The notes beneath the pieces were generated by a model. It was not told the origin of the DNA. It saw nothing but the letters and a program-made list of their open reading frames with translations, and did no database searches. The position numbers were made by a program, and so were the translations under genes. From Pipra filicauda (taxonomy: Eukaryota; Chordata; Aves; Passeriformes; Pipridae): a DNA stretch of 64,000 nt. Positions 49,199 through 60,060 of the stretch are shown here, in pieces. The stretch covers positions 798,193-862,192 of the forward strand of contig NW_024104418.1 in assembly GCF_003945595.2 (NCBI RefSeq), written 5' to 3'. Numbering within the stretch: position 1 is the stretch's first letter; each line of letters starts with the position of its first letter.

Positions 49199-51554
49199 AT
49201 GCAAACACAAAACTGTACTCCTCAGCTTCCAGGTTCTCTTTGGTTTGCACACTACCCTCTATTGCTACAGTATTTATTTTTACAGCAAAATAAAAATGTG
49301 CTTTTCATGTGACCATTCCCATCTCAATATTACAGGTACTACAGATAGATGCATTAATTGATCTAACCTTTCCCCACTGATATTTGTGTCTTTGATCTGA
49401 TTTTCTTGTGGAATTGTGAGGAGTTTTTCAATTACTCAAGACTTAAACATTCGGGACCTGTGGATGGGGAGGGGTTTTTTTTCCTGAAGAAACACTTGTT
49501 CGTGTTAGTCATGAACTGTGAGAGATTCTACATGTTGGCACACAGTTAAGAGATGGAGTCAGGGAAAATAGTACTTATTTATTTACTTACTTTTAATTCA
49601 TAAAATTAATTGGCATTGCCTCTAGCCATGAATCTTACCTACTGCTCCCTTTTTCAGCTTCAGGCTTGATTACAAAGATCTTACTCCTTTTTGTAGTAGT
49701 AGTGGTGGAACTGTACTTTAGTGAGACTGTTCATGCAAATAATAATTTGCTGCTGATGTTATGAAGTTTCTAGGAAGTAAGCAGGTTCAGATTAACAGGC
49801 TCAGACGGGGAAATCCATGGGAGAAAGATGAAAGGCACATGCCATCATTCTGAGGGGTGCTCAGCAAAGTAATCTGAAGCTGGATGTCAGTATGATTCTG
49901 ATGGCTGCATTTACTATGGAGTACTCCAACACTTAGGACTTGTATTGTTCTGACAATCCCCCCTGCCTGAGGAATCTCTGACTAGTGTAATAGGATATAT
50001 TTGGTTTATGTCCTTGCTATTTATTATCCAAACAGCATAAAATCTTCAATAAGATTCAAATCCACCATTTTATCACCATAAGAGGTGATAAAATCATTAA
50101 GATGAGTCTCTGGGCCACTTCCATAAGTGGGGTATGTTATACATGACAACAGGAGCAAAGTTCTAAATTTAGAGCTGTTGTAACTCATACACCAAGAAAG
50201 CAAAGGGTTCTAGTGCAGCAGAAGAAGCTGAAGAAAACATATACAATAGAGAAGTGTACTCTGTACAAGTAATGCCATAATAGCTGCATGGTGCTACAGC
50301 AAAGCATGTATCAGTCTTCCCAATACGTGTATCCTTTCTGAGGGACAGAAATACAATTATGTCTGCAGTCTGAGCATTTTATTAATTTTAAAGTTGATGA
50401 ACTAAAATAATAATCAATGAAATCTTTTCCTTTTTTCAGAAGTAATATTGAAGGGTTTCCTACTATAGAGCATCCTGAAGGTCATCTGCTGAAGGAGAGC
50501 TAAAACCTGGCAGGGGTCGTGACTGTCATAACTGCCTAATCATCTGGGATCAGACCAAATCACCCAGGTTACTATTGATAGCATCCTTTGTGACTGCGTG
50601 CAGGTCAGTACAGCCCCAGCTTCTTCCCACACTCTCTGTTGCAGGTTCAGCATCTCCTTCTTTCCATTAAAAGGCACTATTTTTAGGTAGGCAATCAAAT
50701 GCTCTTTGTACTTGTTTTAAGGAAAGGTATTCAATAGCAATAAAGGTGATCTGAAAACTAAGCTGAATCCTTAATACAGTCTGAGCCTTTCAGCACTTCT
50801 ACCAGCTCAAATAGTACAGTGATAAGAAAAGACTGGATATCTCTTGTTTTTTCTCCTCTCTCTACAGGCAGATAAAAATTTAGAAAATTAATCGCTTAGG
50901 AAGGTGACAATATGATTTATAAATTTAGGGGGAAAGGGAAAAACACTCAGAAAAACAATATGCAGTTTTTTCCAGGGGGTACACAGTTTAAAACATGCCT
51001 GTGCCACACGGAACATTGATGATTTATAACCAGGGGACTTCAAGCTTCCAAAGTGTATAAAACTGCTCCCAAAGTATTTATTTAAAAAAAGAGTAATTCA
51101 CATACAGAACAGCATTTACTATGCTAATTTCTCCTGTTTATATGGATGAATAAAAGAAATAATGCATAACTTAAAGGGTCAACCATTTATTTGTTTCTTT
51201 GTTCTTAACGATGAGCTTTACACAGCAAATTATCCTTAATTGTTTATTTCTTATTTATTTATTTTCCTTTCAGGCTAGCCTGCAAGTATGGAAGTTGTGA
51301 AGAAGTATTAGCAAGGAATTGAAGGTCACGGGCTGCTGCTGGCTACTGTGACGTGAAGCTGACAGCCTCAATCAGCCGGGTGCAGTGCGCTGGTTTGCCA
51401 GCATATGGAACTCAGTACAGTGTGATGAACCACTCCCTCAGCATCACTGGGCACATCTGCACTGCACGTGATGAAACTGTGCTATAAAGGCACAGGGGAA
51501 AAAAGCACCAGGATACATGAAACAGAAACAGCTGTATGTTTTCCCAAGGTAAAC
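49199..51554. other. DNA between two same-family LTRs, no viral genes seen
   Basis: About 2.4 kb. The flanking LTRs share family and orientation, so I looked for a provirus interior. I recognised no gag, protease, polymerase or envelope motif, no tRNA primer-binding site at the expected LTR edge and no polypurine tract. The LTRs also differ strongly in divergence. Two independent insertions are therefore more likely. Confidence 0.55.
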
Positions 51555-51882
51555 TGCGGGTTTAGCCTTGTTAGGCAGCTCAGCCCCACACAGCTGTTCA
51601 CTCGCTTTATATACTGAGCATGAATCATGCAGTGTGGGATATCCCTTTGGTCAGTTGGGACCAGCTGCCCCAGTTGTGTCCCCTCCCAAATCCTTGTGCA
51701 CACCCAGCCCCCTCACTGGTGGGTTGGGGTGTGAGAAGCAGAAAAGGCCTTGACACCATGCAAGCACTGCTTAGCAGTACCAAAAAATTCCTATGTTATC
51801 AACACTGTTTCCAGCACAAATCCAAACCATAGGCCCATACCATGTACTGAGAAGAAAATTAACTCTATTCCAGCCAAAACCA
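51555..51882 (-). mobile_element. Avian ERV LTR with large internal deletion
   Basis: A reverse-oriented LTR of the same family as the one at 48.7 kb but much closer to the remembered consensus. The U3 part is well preserved: 'gggatatccctttggtcagttgggaccagctgccccagttgtgtcccctcccaa', 'gagaagcagaaaaggccttgac', 'tatcaacactgtttccagcacaaatccaaacc' and 'aagaaaattaactctattccagccaaaacca', ending at 51882. The far end 'gtttagccttgttaggcagctcagccccacacagctgttcactcgc' abuts the TATA region directly near 51605. The intervening R and U5 sequence, including the poly(A) signal, is missing. The copy is 328 bases, against about 540 for the near-full copy at 48.7 kb. Confidence 0.85.
51606..51613 (-). promoter_or_regulatory. 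TATA box of the deleted LTR
   Basis: TATATAAA on the minus strand, preceded by GCTCAG as in the family consensus. It sits right at the internal deletion junction, so transcription would start in rearranged sequence. Confidence 0.55.
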
Positions 51883-54800
51883 GTACTGAACGGTAGTCCT
51901 TTGACATACATAGTCGGGGGAAAAAAAAATATATATATATATTAAGGACAGAATAAGAGCAGAAGGAGAAACACAAAGCAAAGGTCCTTTAACAATTCTG
52001 TGACTGAGAAAACAAATGTTTCTGTTCTACCGATTGCAGTTAAACTAGATGGATTTTGTAGGATAAAACAAGTCACAGGGAATAATTTTTCTGTAACTGA
52101 CCCACTTCCCTCTTGCACTAAAACACACAATTTGAGATTGGCCCCTGCAGACCTGTACAAGGGAAGATCTGATCACTAAGGCAGACAATACAGACCAGGG
52201 CTGGTCATCAGACAAAAGATGGCCTCTACCACCTTTCCCCACAGTCAACCAAGGCATTTTCAGACACTACCAGTTCTCTATTTCTGAACCTTATTTCCAT
52301 TAAATATGGTGTCAGGTTATTGACACAGCAGCTATTAACATTCTTTGCAATGACATGATTATTACCATGCCAGACATTTTGTACTTATACCTAGTAAAAA
52401 TTATGTTATGAAACACTCCTTGAATGACTGTTAAAAGCAAGAGGAAAAAATTGGGGTGAATAAATGAAGTTTAGGTCCAGACAAAGAGTACATGAGTATT
52501 AGAAACTTTTTAAGAGTGTCTATTATTCTTGCATTTCAGGAATGGTTATTGGTGTCAGCGAGCCTTGTTGTTTCTGTAGGCTACCATCATGAATGGAACT
52601 GCAGCCTTGGTTTATTTCAAATACCTAAGAGATTTTAATTGCTATGAATAGGCTCATTTAAACAGTCAAAACAAATTCTTTTTAAAAATAAATTAAGAAC
52701 ATCATATCTCGCCATCAAACTTCTCTGTTGTTATTTGAAAAAATATCTCTTAAATGTCATTGTAGCAAGCACAGTTCACAAAGTACTTATCAAATCATTA
52801 ATTTCTCTATAGAGCCCAAGAGGTCACAGTGAATCTTCTTTAATTCCTCTTTTTTAGTTCCTTCTTTTTGAATTTTGTTACAGAAAGGAAACCTGAGAGA
52901 TGATTGAGCCTCTATAACATAGCTTTAAAACTTTAATATTCTGGTTTACACTTTCACTAAGTACTTTAATTGATTGCCTTTCCTGAATGATTGATGTACA
53001 GGATTTTATGTGCTGTTGAATGCCACCTGTTGTATAATCATTTTAATTATTGAATTGCATCGTTGTACCAGCACAGAACTTCTTCACCTTAGTTTAAAAT
53101 TATAGATCTATTTATGCCTCTGTATGATGATCTTTACTTGCATTAGGTTCTTAACTGTCATAATATAAATCCAGAGGCCCTTATTTAGGAACTAGAACAG
53201 GTCTTCTCTTTTTCTTTATTTATTCTGTGAAGTGTGAAGCAGGAAATAGTCATATTACTTCAGGGTAATTTGGGGGTTTAATGTAACACGTCTAAAAGTG
53301 GGGCTGAATGACATTAAGTGTCTTCAGGTTTTCTTTAGTCACTATTACTACTAAAAGAAAGGGTCAGTTACAGAGGGAACTGTTTTGGTTTGTTTTCTTC
53401 AAATGTTGGAGCAAAGCAAGCCATAAACCTAGGGGTAATTTCATACAGTTCACTCCACAATATAAATTAATTTCTTAGATTACACCAGCAGCTGTGCATT
53501 GAATGTACATGCTTATGGTTATGGTTGTGATAAAACCTTTGAAGAAAATCTCTTCTGTAAGCACATCAGTTGAGGCACATAGAAAATAGAATGTATATCT
53601 CACACCGTTAGTCTCAGTTCTTTTTCTTTAGTATGATAATCTTTCATGTTTGTCTACAAAAGCCTTTGTAAACATATTTTTTGAGAAGTTACTCAAAAAT
53701 AAGTATTGCTCAGGATATACAACGAGCCATTATCAGTAAATCACAATATGAATACTACAGTTTTTAAACAAATTAACAAGTCTCACCAGTAATCTTACTC
53801 TTTCCGGAGTAGTATCTTGGAGTTTGAGCTGTTCATCACTTACGGTGAATCCTTCTTCACACTAACTTGAATATGATGGGGAGGTATATGTAATACAAAA
53901 AATCTCAATAAAAACATGGAAAGGTATGAAGTATATTCTTCAGTGGTATTTGCATGTTAGTTTAATGAAAGTATTACAGGAATGAATGAATAAATAAATT
54001 AATAGTCCATTCTCTCAATTCTTACCATGCCCTTGACTATTTGGGTTAGACTGTAGTTTGGCAGAAACACGGAATGCCTTACATTTCCACATATATTGAA
54101 ATGGAAAAGCTTCCTGGAAATTGAAATGAAAATCCTCAGCTCAGTTGTCTATTTTGTTGTTTTGTATGACAGCAGAACAAGCTGTAACTTCTTCATTTGT
54201 TTTTTACTGTATCATAGATTCACAGCAACAGCCTTCATTTTATCTCTGAACCTAAAATAATATATGCAGCTTTTATGTTGTGATATTAAAATAAGCTTTC
54301 CCATGACTGCTACTGTTTTATAGCAAAATTTTATTTCCAAATGTAAAACCCTGGAAGTGACCTATATCTATAAAATAAATCTATGAGTAAGGCACAGGGT
54401 AGGTAAGTAGAAACAAAAGAACACTGAACAATAGAAAGAAAGAGAGTATTAGCTTTATGTCTTCATCTTCCTCAAGACCTAAACTCTAATCCAGGCTTGG
54501 TTCATAAAAGAAAATTAACTTGATCTTCTCATTTTGGCATCCATTTGTGGAAATCACAGTACTTCAATGGAAGTACTGGTCAAGGGAAACATGAAACTGA
54601 AAGTCCCTGAGTGTTCAAAGCAAGCAGATGGAGGTTGTTCTGGGATAAATTACCTTCAGCCATTCTCTTCCTTGGGACCATATCTGACACAAGCCAGTGC
54701 AACTCATCTTTATTTTAGAGAGAGAGTAATAGACCAGATAAGTCTCAGGATGATAATTGGCATAAAAATTATTAGCAGAACAGACCTGGCATTGACCATG

Positions 54801-55791
54801 AAATGACAACAGTGCCTCAAGAATATTTAAGAACCTAACACATCTATTCTTTAATATTACTTTCAGTTTAGTATTTTTAAGGGCTGAAAATTGCAGTTGC
54901 TTCTGATTTGGAAAATGTCTTAGAACCTTACGTAGTGTCACAAATTAAATAGATAGACTTTCTTGATTTGTTAGGTTGACTTCATATTATGCAGCTCAGT
55001 TCATTTGAATTTAATTAATAACATTTTATTCAGTGTGGGTTTCCTTTGGGAATCAAGAAAATAGACATTTCTATAAGGAAAGCCTCTTCAAGCAAAATGG
55101 TAACCAAAAGAGCCCAGCCTCGTTTAGTCCAGCAAATCATTTTTGCCTTTTGGGCCGGAATGCATTGACCTCACTGAATCATTTTACTTGTGTGACAACA
55201 GGTAAAGAAATGTGGGTTTGGGAAAGGAAAAGGTGTATAAACCCATAAATAACCCAAGCTCTATTTCTCCATTCCACAACTAATTTTCCTCCTATTTTTT
55301 ATTTATATATTCTAGTGTAAGATCCAATCCTGCAGTATCGTTTACTAGGGCTCTTTCTTATAAGGGTTTATGGAAGTATCCATCCATTTACAAGCAGCAA
55401 ACTGTGGAACTCTTACTCATGTCAAGTGGGGCTTTAAAGTTAATTTCCATATCTTGGTATTTTGAAAATACAGCTGAAAAATCACTTGATATAAATAGTT
55501 CAATGTTATTTCAGAAGAATTTTTAGGAAGTATCTGCCAAACAATAAAATAGTAATACAATAATTTAAATAAGACAGTAGCAGTAGCCCTGAATTTGAAA
55601 AGAAGCCATTGAGAATAAAGAGAAGAGAACCAGGAAACAAAATTAATTTAAATGACAGTATTTTTGATATTACAGATAAAAAAAGATGAAACTGGAATAC
55701 TATCTGTTAAAAAAAAATACAATTCACACTAACTTCAGGAAGTTTGCTTTTTCCATTTTTTTCCTTGCACTTTACAGGGAGCAGAAAGATC
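51883..55791. other. AT-rich intergenic DNA, no gene recognised
   Basis: About 3.9 kb. A pure A9 and (AT)n microsatellite lies at 51921-51942. The stretch 52.5-53.2 kb is free of repeats and homeodomain-core rich, which would suit a conserved noncoding element, but this cannot be tested here. Confidence 0.5.
51921..51942. repeat. A9 plus (AT)n microsatellite
   Basis: Nine A followed by about seven AT units, located about 40 bases after the LTR end. Likely variable in length between individuals. Confidence 0.9.
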
Positions 55792-56754
55792 ATCATAGAA
55801 TCATACATCATTGAATCATAAAATAGTTTGGGTTGGAAGGGACCTTTAAAGGTCATCTAATCCAACAAGATGAGCAGGAACATCTTGAAGTGGATCAGCT
55901 TGATCAGAGCCCTATCCAACCTGACCTTGAAGATTTCCAGGGACTAGGCATGCACCACCTCTCTGGGTAACCTGTTCCAGTGTTTCACCAGCCCCATCAC
56001 AAAAAAACATTCTTCCTTATATCTAATCTTGATTTACTCTCTTTTAGTTTAAAACTATTATCTCTTGTCCTATTGCAACAGGCCTTACTAAAAAGTCTGT
56101 CATCTTTTTTCTTATAAACCCTTTTAAATATTGAAAGACTCCACTAAGGTCACCCTGAAGCCTTCTCCTTTCAGGCTGAAGAATCCCAATTTCTCCTAGC
56201 CTTTGCTAAAAGGAGAGATGCTCCAGCCCTCTAATCATCTTTGTGGCCCTACTCTGGGCTTACTCCAACAGGTCAAGGTCTTTCCTGTGTTGGGGACCCC
56301 AGAGCTGGATGTAGCACTCCAGGCGGGGTCTCAGGAGAGCAGAGTAGAGGGGCAAAATCCTCTCCCTCAGCCTACTGGCCACACTTCTTTTCATGCAGCC
56401 CAGGACACGTCTAGATTTCTGGGCCAAGTTCTTCTCAGCAGGGCTGCTCTGCTGTTCATCCCCCAGCCCGTATTGATACCGGGAGTTGCCCCAAGCCAGC
56501 TACAGTCCCTTGCACTTGTCCTTGCTGAACCTCATGAGGTTCACATGAGCCCTCCGTCTCTTCCAGGTCCCTCTGGATGGCATCCCATCACTCAGTTGTG
56601 TCAACTACACCACCTGCAAACTTGCTGAGGATGCACTTGATCCCACTGTCTATGTCATTGGTGATGTTAAATATACTGGTCCCAGTACGGAACCCTGAGG
56701 GACACCACTTGTCACTGATCCTCACTGGGACATTGACCACTACTCTCTGGATGC
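55792..56754 (-). mobile_element. CR1 LINE, about 960 bases, 5'-truncated
   Basis: A reverse-oriented, well-preserved CR1. The 3' end is CATCATAGAATCATACATCATTGAATCATAAAATAGTTTGGGTTGGAAGGGACC, followed by the standard 3' UTR ('ctgttccagtgtttcaccagccccatcac'), the ORF2 tail ('ctccagccctctaatcatctttgtggccct', 'ggggaccccagagctggatgtagcactccaggcggggtctcaggagagcagagtagagg') and the RT region ('aaacttgctgaggatgcacttgatcccactgtctatg', 'ccctgagggacaccacttgtcactg'). It stops at 'ctctggatgc'. Small indels break the frame, and the active-site block near 56610-56635 no longer reads as the catalytic motif. A 141-codon frame on the opposite strand here is an antisense artefact. Confidence 0.95.
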
Positions 56755-57480
56755 TTTTAGGGCATCAGATTCACTTTTCAGACTTTAATAGGAAGTTAGA
56801 TGGGAAAAATACTCAAATTGCTTCATGTGTTTGGAAAGGTCTTGTTGAAGATTTGGCTAGGAAAAAAAGTTTGTTGTCCACTGTCTCTTAAAAAGGCTAT
56901 AGGTGCTAATAACATTATTTTGTTTACCATTTCTGGCAACTGACATGATGTGCCAAGGTGACAGGCATTTTCAACTATAACCATATAGGCTATTTATCAT
57001 TATTTTTCAAGAAATCCTGTTCAGTCAACCAAAGACAGCCACTTCCTTTTCCCCCAAGCATGCTATATCAAGAGTTCAACAAAGTTGTCAAATATTTTCA
57101 TATTTTAAAGAAAAAACAGTCCCAAGCTCTGTATTTAATGTTTCATTTGCAAATAAAAATAGATATGTTGACTCCACACAAGGAAGTATTATTGTGAACT
57201 GTTATCTCTGTTCAATGTCTGCTATTAGTTTGTAACAAATAGGTTTTCTTTTCAACACCAGCTCTTACTTATGCAGGACAGTTAATAAGAAACAGTTGTT
57301 TAATTTTATTGTTTCTCTTCAACATGCATAAATGTATCCTGAGCTGAGTAACTCTCACAGGTGTGGTGAGCTAACAGGAGAGATAAACAGACATATCACA
57401 GGGAAGCAAGCCACCATGCATCAACTGATCATGGCAACTATCCATATACATGCTCTTAGCCCACAGCAAAGGTCAGGTCA
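56755..57480. other. Spacer between two CR1 copies
   Basis: About 725 bases of AT-rich DNA with no gene or recognisable repeat. Confidence 0.5.
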
Positions 57481-57942
57481 CACAGAATCACAGAATCACA
57501 GAATATGCCAAGTTTGAAGGGACCCACAAGGATCATTGAGTCCAACTCCTAGCCCTGCACGGAACCATCAATATGAGTCACATGGGGATGTGCCTGAGAA
57601 TATTATCCAAACCCTTCATGATCTCTATCAGGCTTGGTGGTGTGACCACTTCCCTGGGGAGCCTGTTCCGGTGCCCAACCATCCTTTGAGTGAAGAACTT
57701 CTTTCTAATATCCGACCTAAACCTCCCCTGACACAGCTTCAGGCCATTCCCTTGGGTTCTATCGTTGGTCACCACAGAGTGTCTATTCCTCCTCTTCTGC
57801 TTATGAGGAAGTTTGAGATTACAATGAGGTCTACCCTCAGCCTCCTCTTCAACAGGCTGAACAGACCAAGTGACCTCGGCCACTCCTCATACGGTTCCCC
57901 TAAAGGCCATTCTCCATCGTTATTGACCTCCTTTGGACACTA
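57481..57942 (-). mobile_element. CR1 LINE fragment, young-looking 3' end
   Basis: A reverse-oriented CR1 of about 460 bases. It starts with three AATCACAG-type repeats (CACAGAATCACAGAATCACAGAATAT), then 'gaagggacccacaaggatcattgagtccaactcctagccctgcacgg', 'ttctttctaatatccgacctaaacctcccctgacacagcttcaggccattcccttgggttctatcg', and ends in 'ggccactcctcatacggttcccc..ttgacctcctttggacac'. It belongs to a different 3'-UTR subfamily from the neighbouring copy at 55.8 kb and is closest to the stub at 21.2 kb. Confidence 0.95.
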
Positions 57943-58934
57943 ACTGAGATTATAAGTCATTAGTGCTCAGTAGCACGGTGAGTGCAGACAGTTTGCACAG
58001 ATCAGCTAATGGATGGTAACTTGTTCTCTACCATTAAACTGGTTGCTTGCTTCAGTCCTATATGTGATGGTGCACCAAGGCTTTGTATAGAGCATTCCTT
58101 TAATATATAAACTTTTCTCTGTGTTTGTATAGTACATAGCACAGTGCTGCCTAGGCTGTGACAGAGCTCCTAAACTAGATGTCATAAGGCACAACACAAA
58201 TTGCAAATACCAGAGGCAACTTTTAGCGCAGAATTATAATATTTCACTTGTGGAGGCAGGGCTTTCCTGATTCCACCACAGTCCAACAGGTTTTCATTAG
58301 AGTTAGACTATGTTGGACATACATTGACTTTGAACAACCAATTTTCACGTATAGACTCTTAAATCTTTCAGTCTGTCTGTGAGGGATACACTTAGGACAG
58401 AAAGTCTTTATATCATATTATATGCATTTAGCATCTCTAGTACTCATCCTTGAGAGAACGTAAGAAACATTCAACAATATAAAAGGTATTCTGATATCAA
58501 CAATATTAATCAGAGAGAAACGTGATGTCATTTTCAGAGGAGAACACAAGTTAAATGCTTCTGAATTCTGATGTGAGGGGGATTTTGAAAGATATGACCC
58601 AGAAATCAACTCATCTGAAGGAAGTTGTCAGTGAAATACATAACTTCGTATTACAGAATTGAAGATTAAAAGGGAGCAAATTCTGTGGTTGCTCAGCAGA
58701 CTCTGTTAAACGGGTCATTCAAATTCTGCCAGTTACTTCTCTCTGAGTCCCGTAAGTTGTGTTTGACTTTCAGAAAGGACATTCAACAATGATTTGAAGA
58801 CTGCAGTACAATGAAATTCAAGCACTTCTTTTGTTCCAATGATTAATCAATCTCACTTTTAAGAATATTGTACCTAATTTTAATTTTAACTTGCATGTCT
58901 GCTGCTCCCAGTCATTGGTTCAGTGCTCTGTATT
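57943..58934. other. Intergenic DNA, no gene recognised
   Basis: About 1 kb between CR1 copies with no gene or repeat recognised. Confidence 0.5.
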
Positions 58935-59185
58935 TTTCCCCTGAAGATACTTATACACTATAATCAAATTATCTCTCAGATTGTGCAGTCTCCAAAGGGC
59001 ATTTTACGGTTCCTTTCTGTACCACCATTCCAACATCCTTTTAGAAAATGTCTATACCAGAGTAGAGCATGATACTTCTCTACCAGGCTCACCACTGCTG
59101 TGAGTTAAAATTAAAATCACTTTGCTGCTCCCATTTGTGGCCCCCCACCTATACACCAAAGGATCTTCCAGCTCCTTGCTGCAAA
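58935..59185 (-). mobile_element. Ancient CR1 LINE relic
   Basis: A degenerate reverse-oriented CR1. Blocks in order are 'tacttatacactataatcaaattatctctcag', 'ttccaacatccttttagaaaatgtctataccagagtagagcat' and 'ccacctatacaccaaaggatc'. These parallel the old reptile-type CR1 sequence '..atttgtacac..taatcaaatcacctct..', '..caacatccttttaaaaatgtggacaccagaattgaatgc..' and '..tttatacaccaaaggatc'. No 3' terminal repeat remains. The age is similar to the relics at 9.6 and 30.3 kb. Confidence 0.7.
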
Positions 59186-60013
59186 AAATAAACATAAATT
59201 TAGTTACTTGTCCTCTATAATCCCTGACTCCCAACACTGCTTTCCAAAAAGCAATACCCCAGTCTGATTATTTTCCTGATTTCCTAATTCCCTTTCCAGT
59301 TCAAAGATACTTTGTTTCACAGTGTATGTCTTAGGTGAGAGTAACATTAAAGCTACAGTGTCAGTAAGAACATTATTATCTTAATTTGGAAGTAGTAAAT
59401 TTAGCTAAGGACGGTTGCCTTTACAGGTTGAAACTCTGGACATGCATTGTGTATCTATAGTCACATTATTGTTGCAGCATAAAGAAACACAACTGTTATG
59501 TAGACAGAAAGAAAAATCAGTGAGATAAAGTATATAGGTATGTATGCATGCATAAAGATTAATATATTGCAATATACATTAATATTTAGGGCTTGACACC
59601 ATTTTAATTTTACTGTTTTGATGTTTAAATCAAAAATTCTTCTTCCTTTTTTCATGCATCTCAAATTTTATCGCACCATCTGCACTATACAAGTGCCTAC
59701 ATGCTTCACTGTAATTGTGTTTTCTATGCAAAAAAATACATATCTTAAAATTATATTATCTGTATCACTTCTGGAAATTCTGCATCTGCAATCAGCAGCT
59801 CTCATTCAGGCAGGCCTGTGCATTTCTACAGCTAATCACAGAGGTTTTGGTACTTCAGCTCCTTCAAAGGTGAAGCACTGTGAAGATGTCAGTGGCCAGA
59901 AGAGCTTTGCTGTGCCTTCAGCTTGTAATAAACTGTTTACAGCATCTTAGTGTTAGAAAAATGCTGAATTAAAATAACTGGCACTATTGATGACCCAGAG
60001 TATCTTATTTATT

Positions 60014-60060
60014 GTGGGTTTGGGGTTTTTGGTGGGGTTTTTGTTTGTTTGTTTGTTTTT
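60014..60060 (+). repeat. G/T-rich tract with (GTTT)n
   Basis: GGG, GGGG, GG and GGGG runs separated by short T stretches, followed by four GTTT units. The plus strand could form a G-quadruplex, although only three of the runs have three or more G. Confidence 0.7.

Noticed and set aside
49199..51554. Interior of a provirus between the two same-family LTRs
   Set aside because: No viral protein motif, primer-binding site or polypurine tract was recognised, and the two LTRs differ greatly in divergence.
56203..56628. 141-codon plus-strand open frame
   Set aside because: It lies entirely inside the reverse-oriented CR1 at 55.8-56.8 kb and is the antisense of its ORF2/3' region. There is no independent coding evidence.
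57536..57943. 135-codon plus-strand open frame
   Set aside because: It is antisense to the CR1 fragment at 57.5-57.9 kb. The proline-rich translation is that of CR1 3' sequence, not of a gene.
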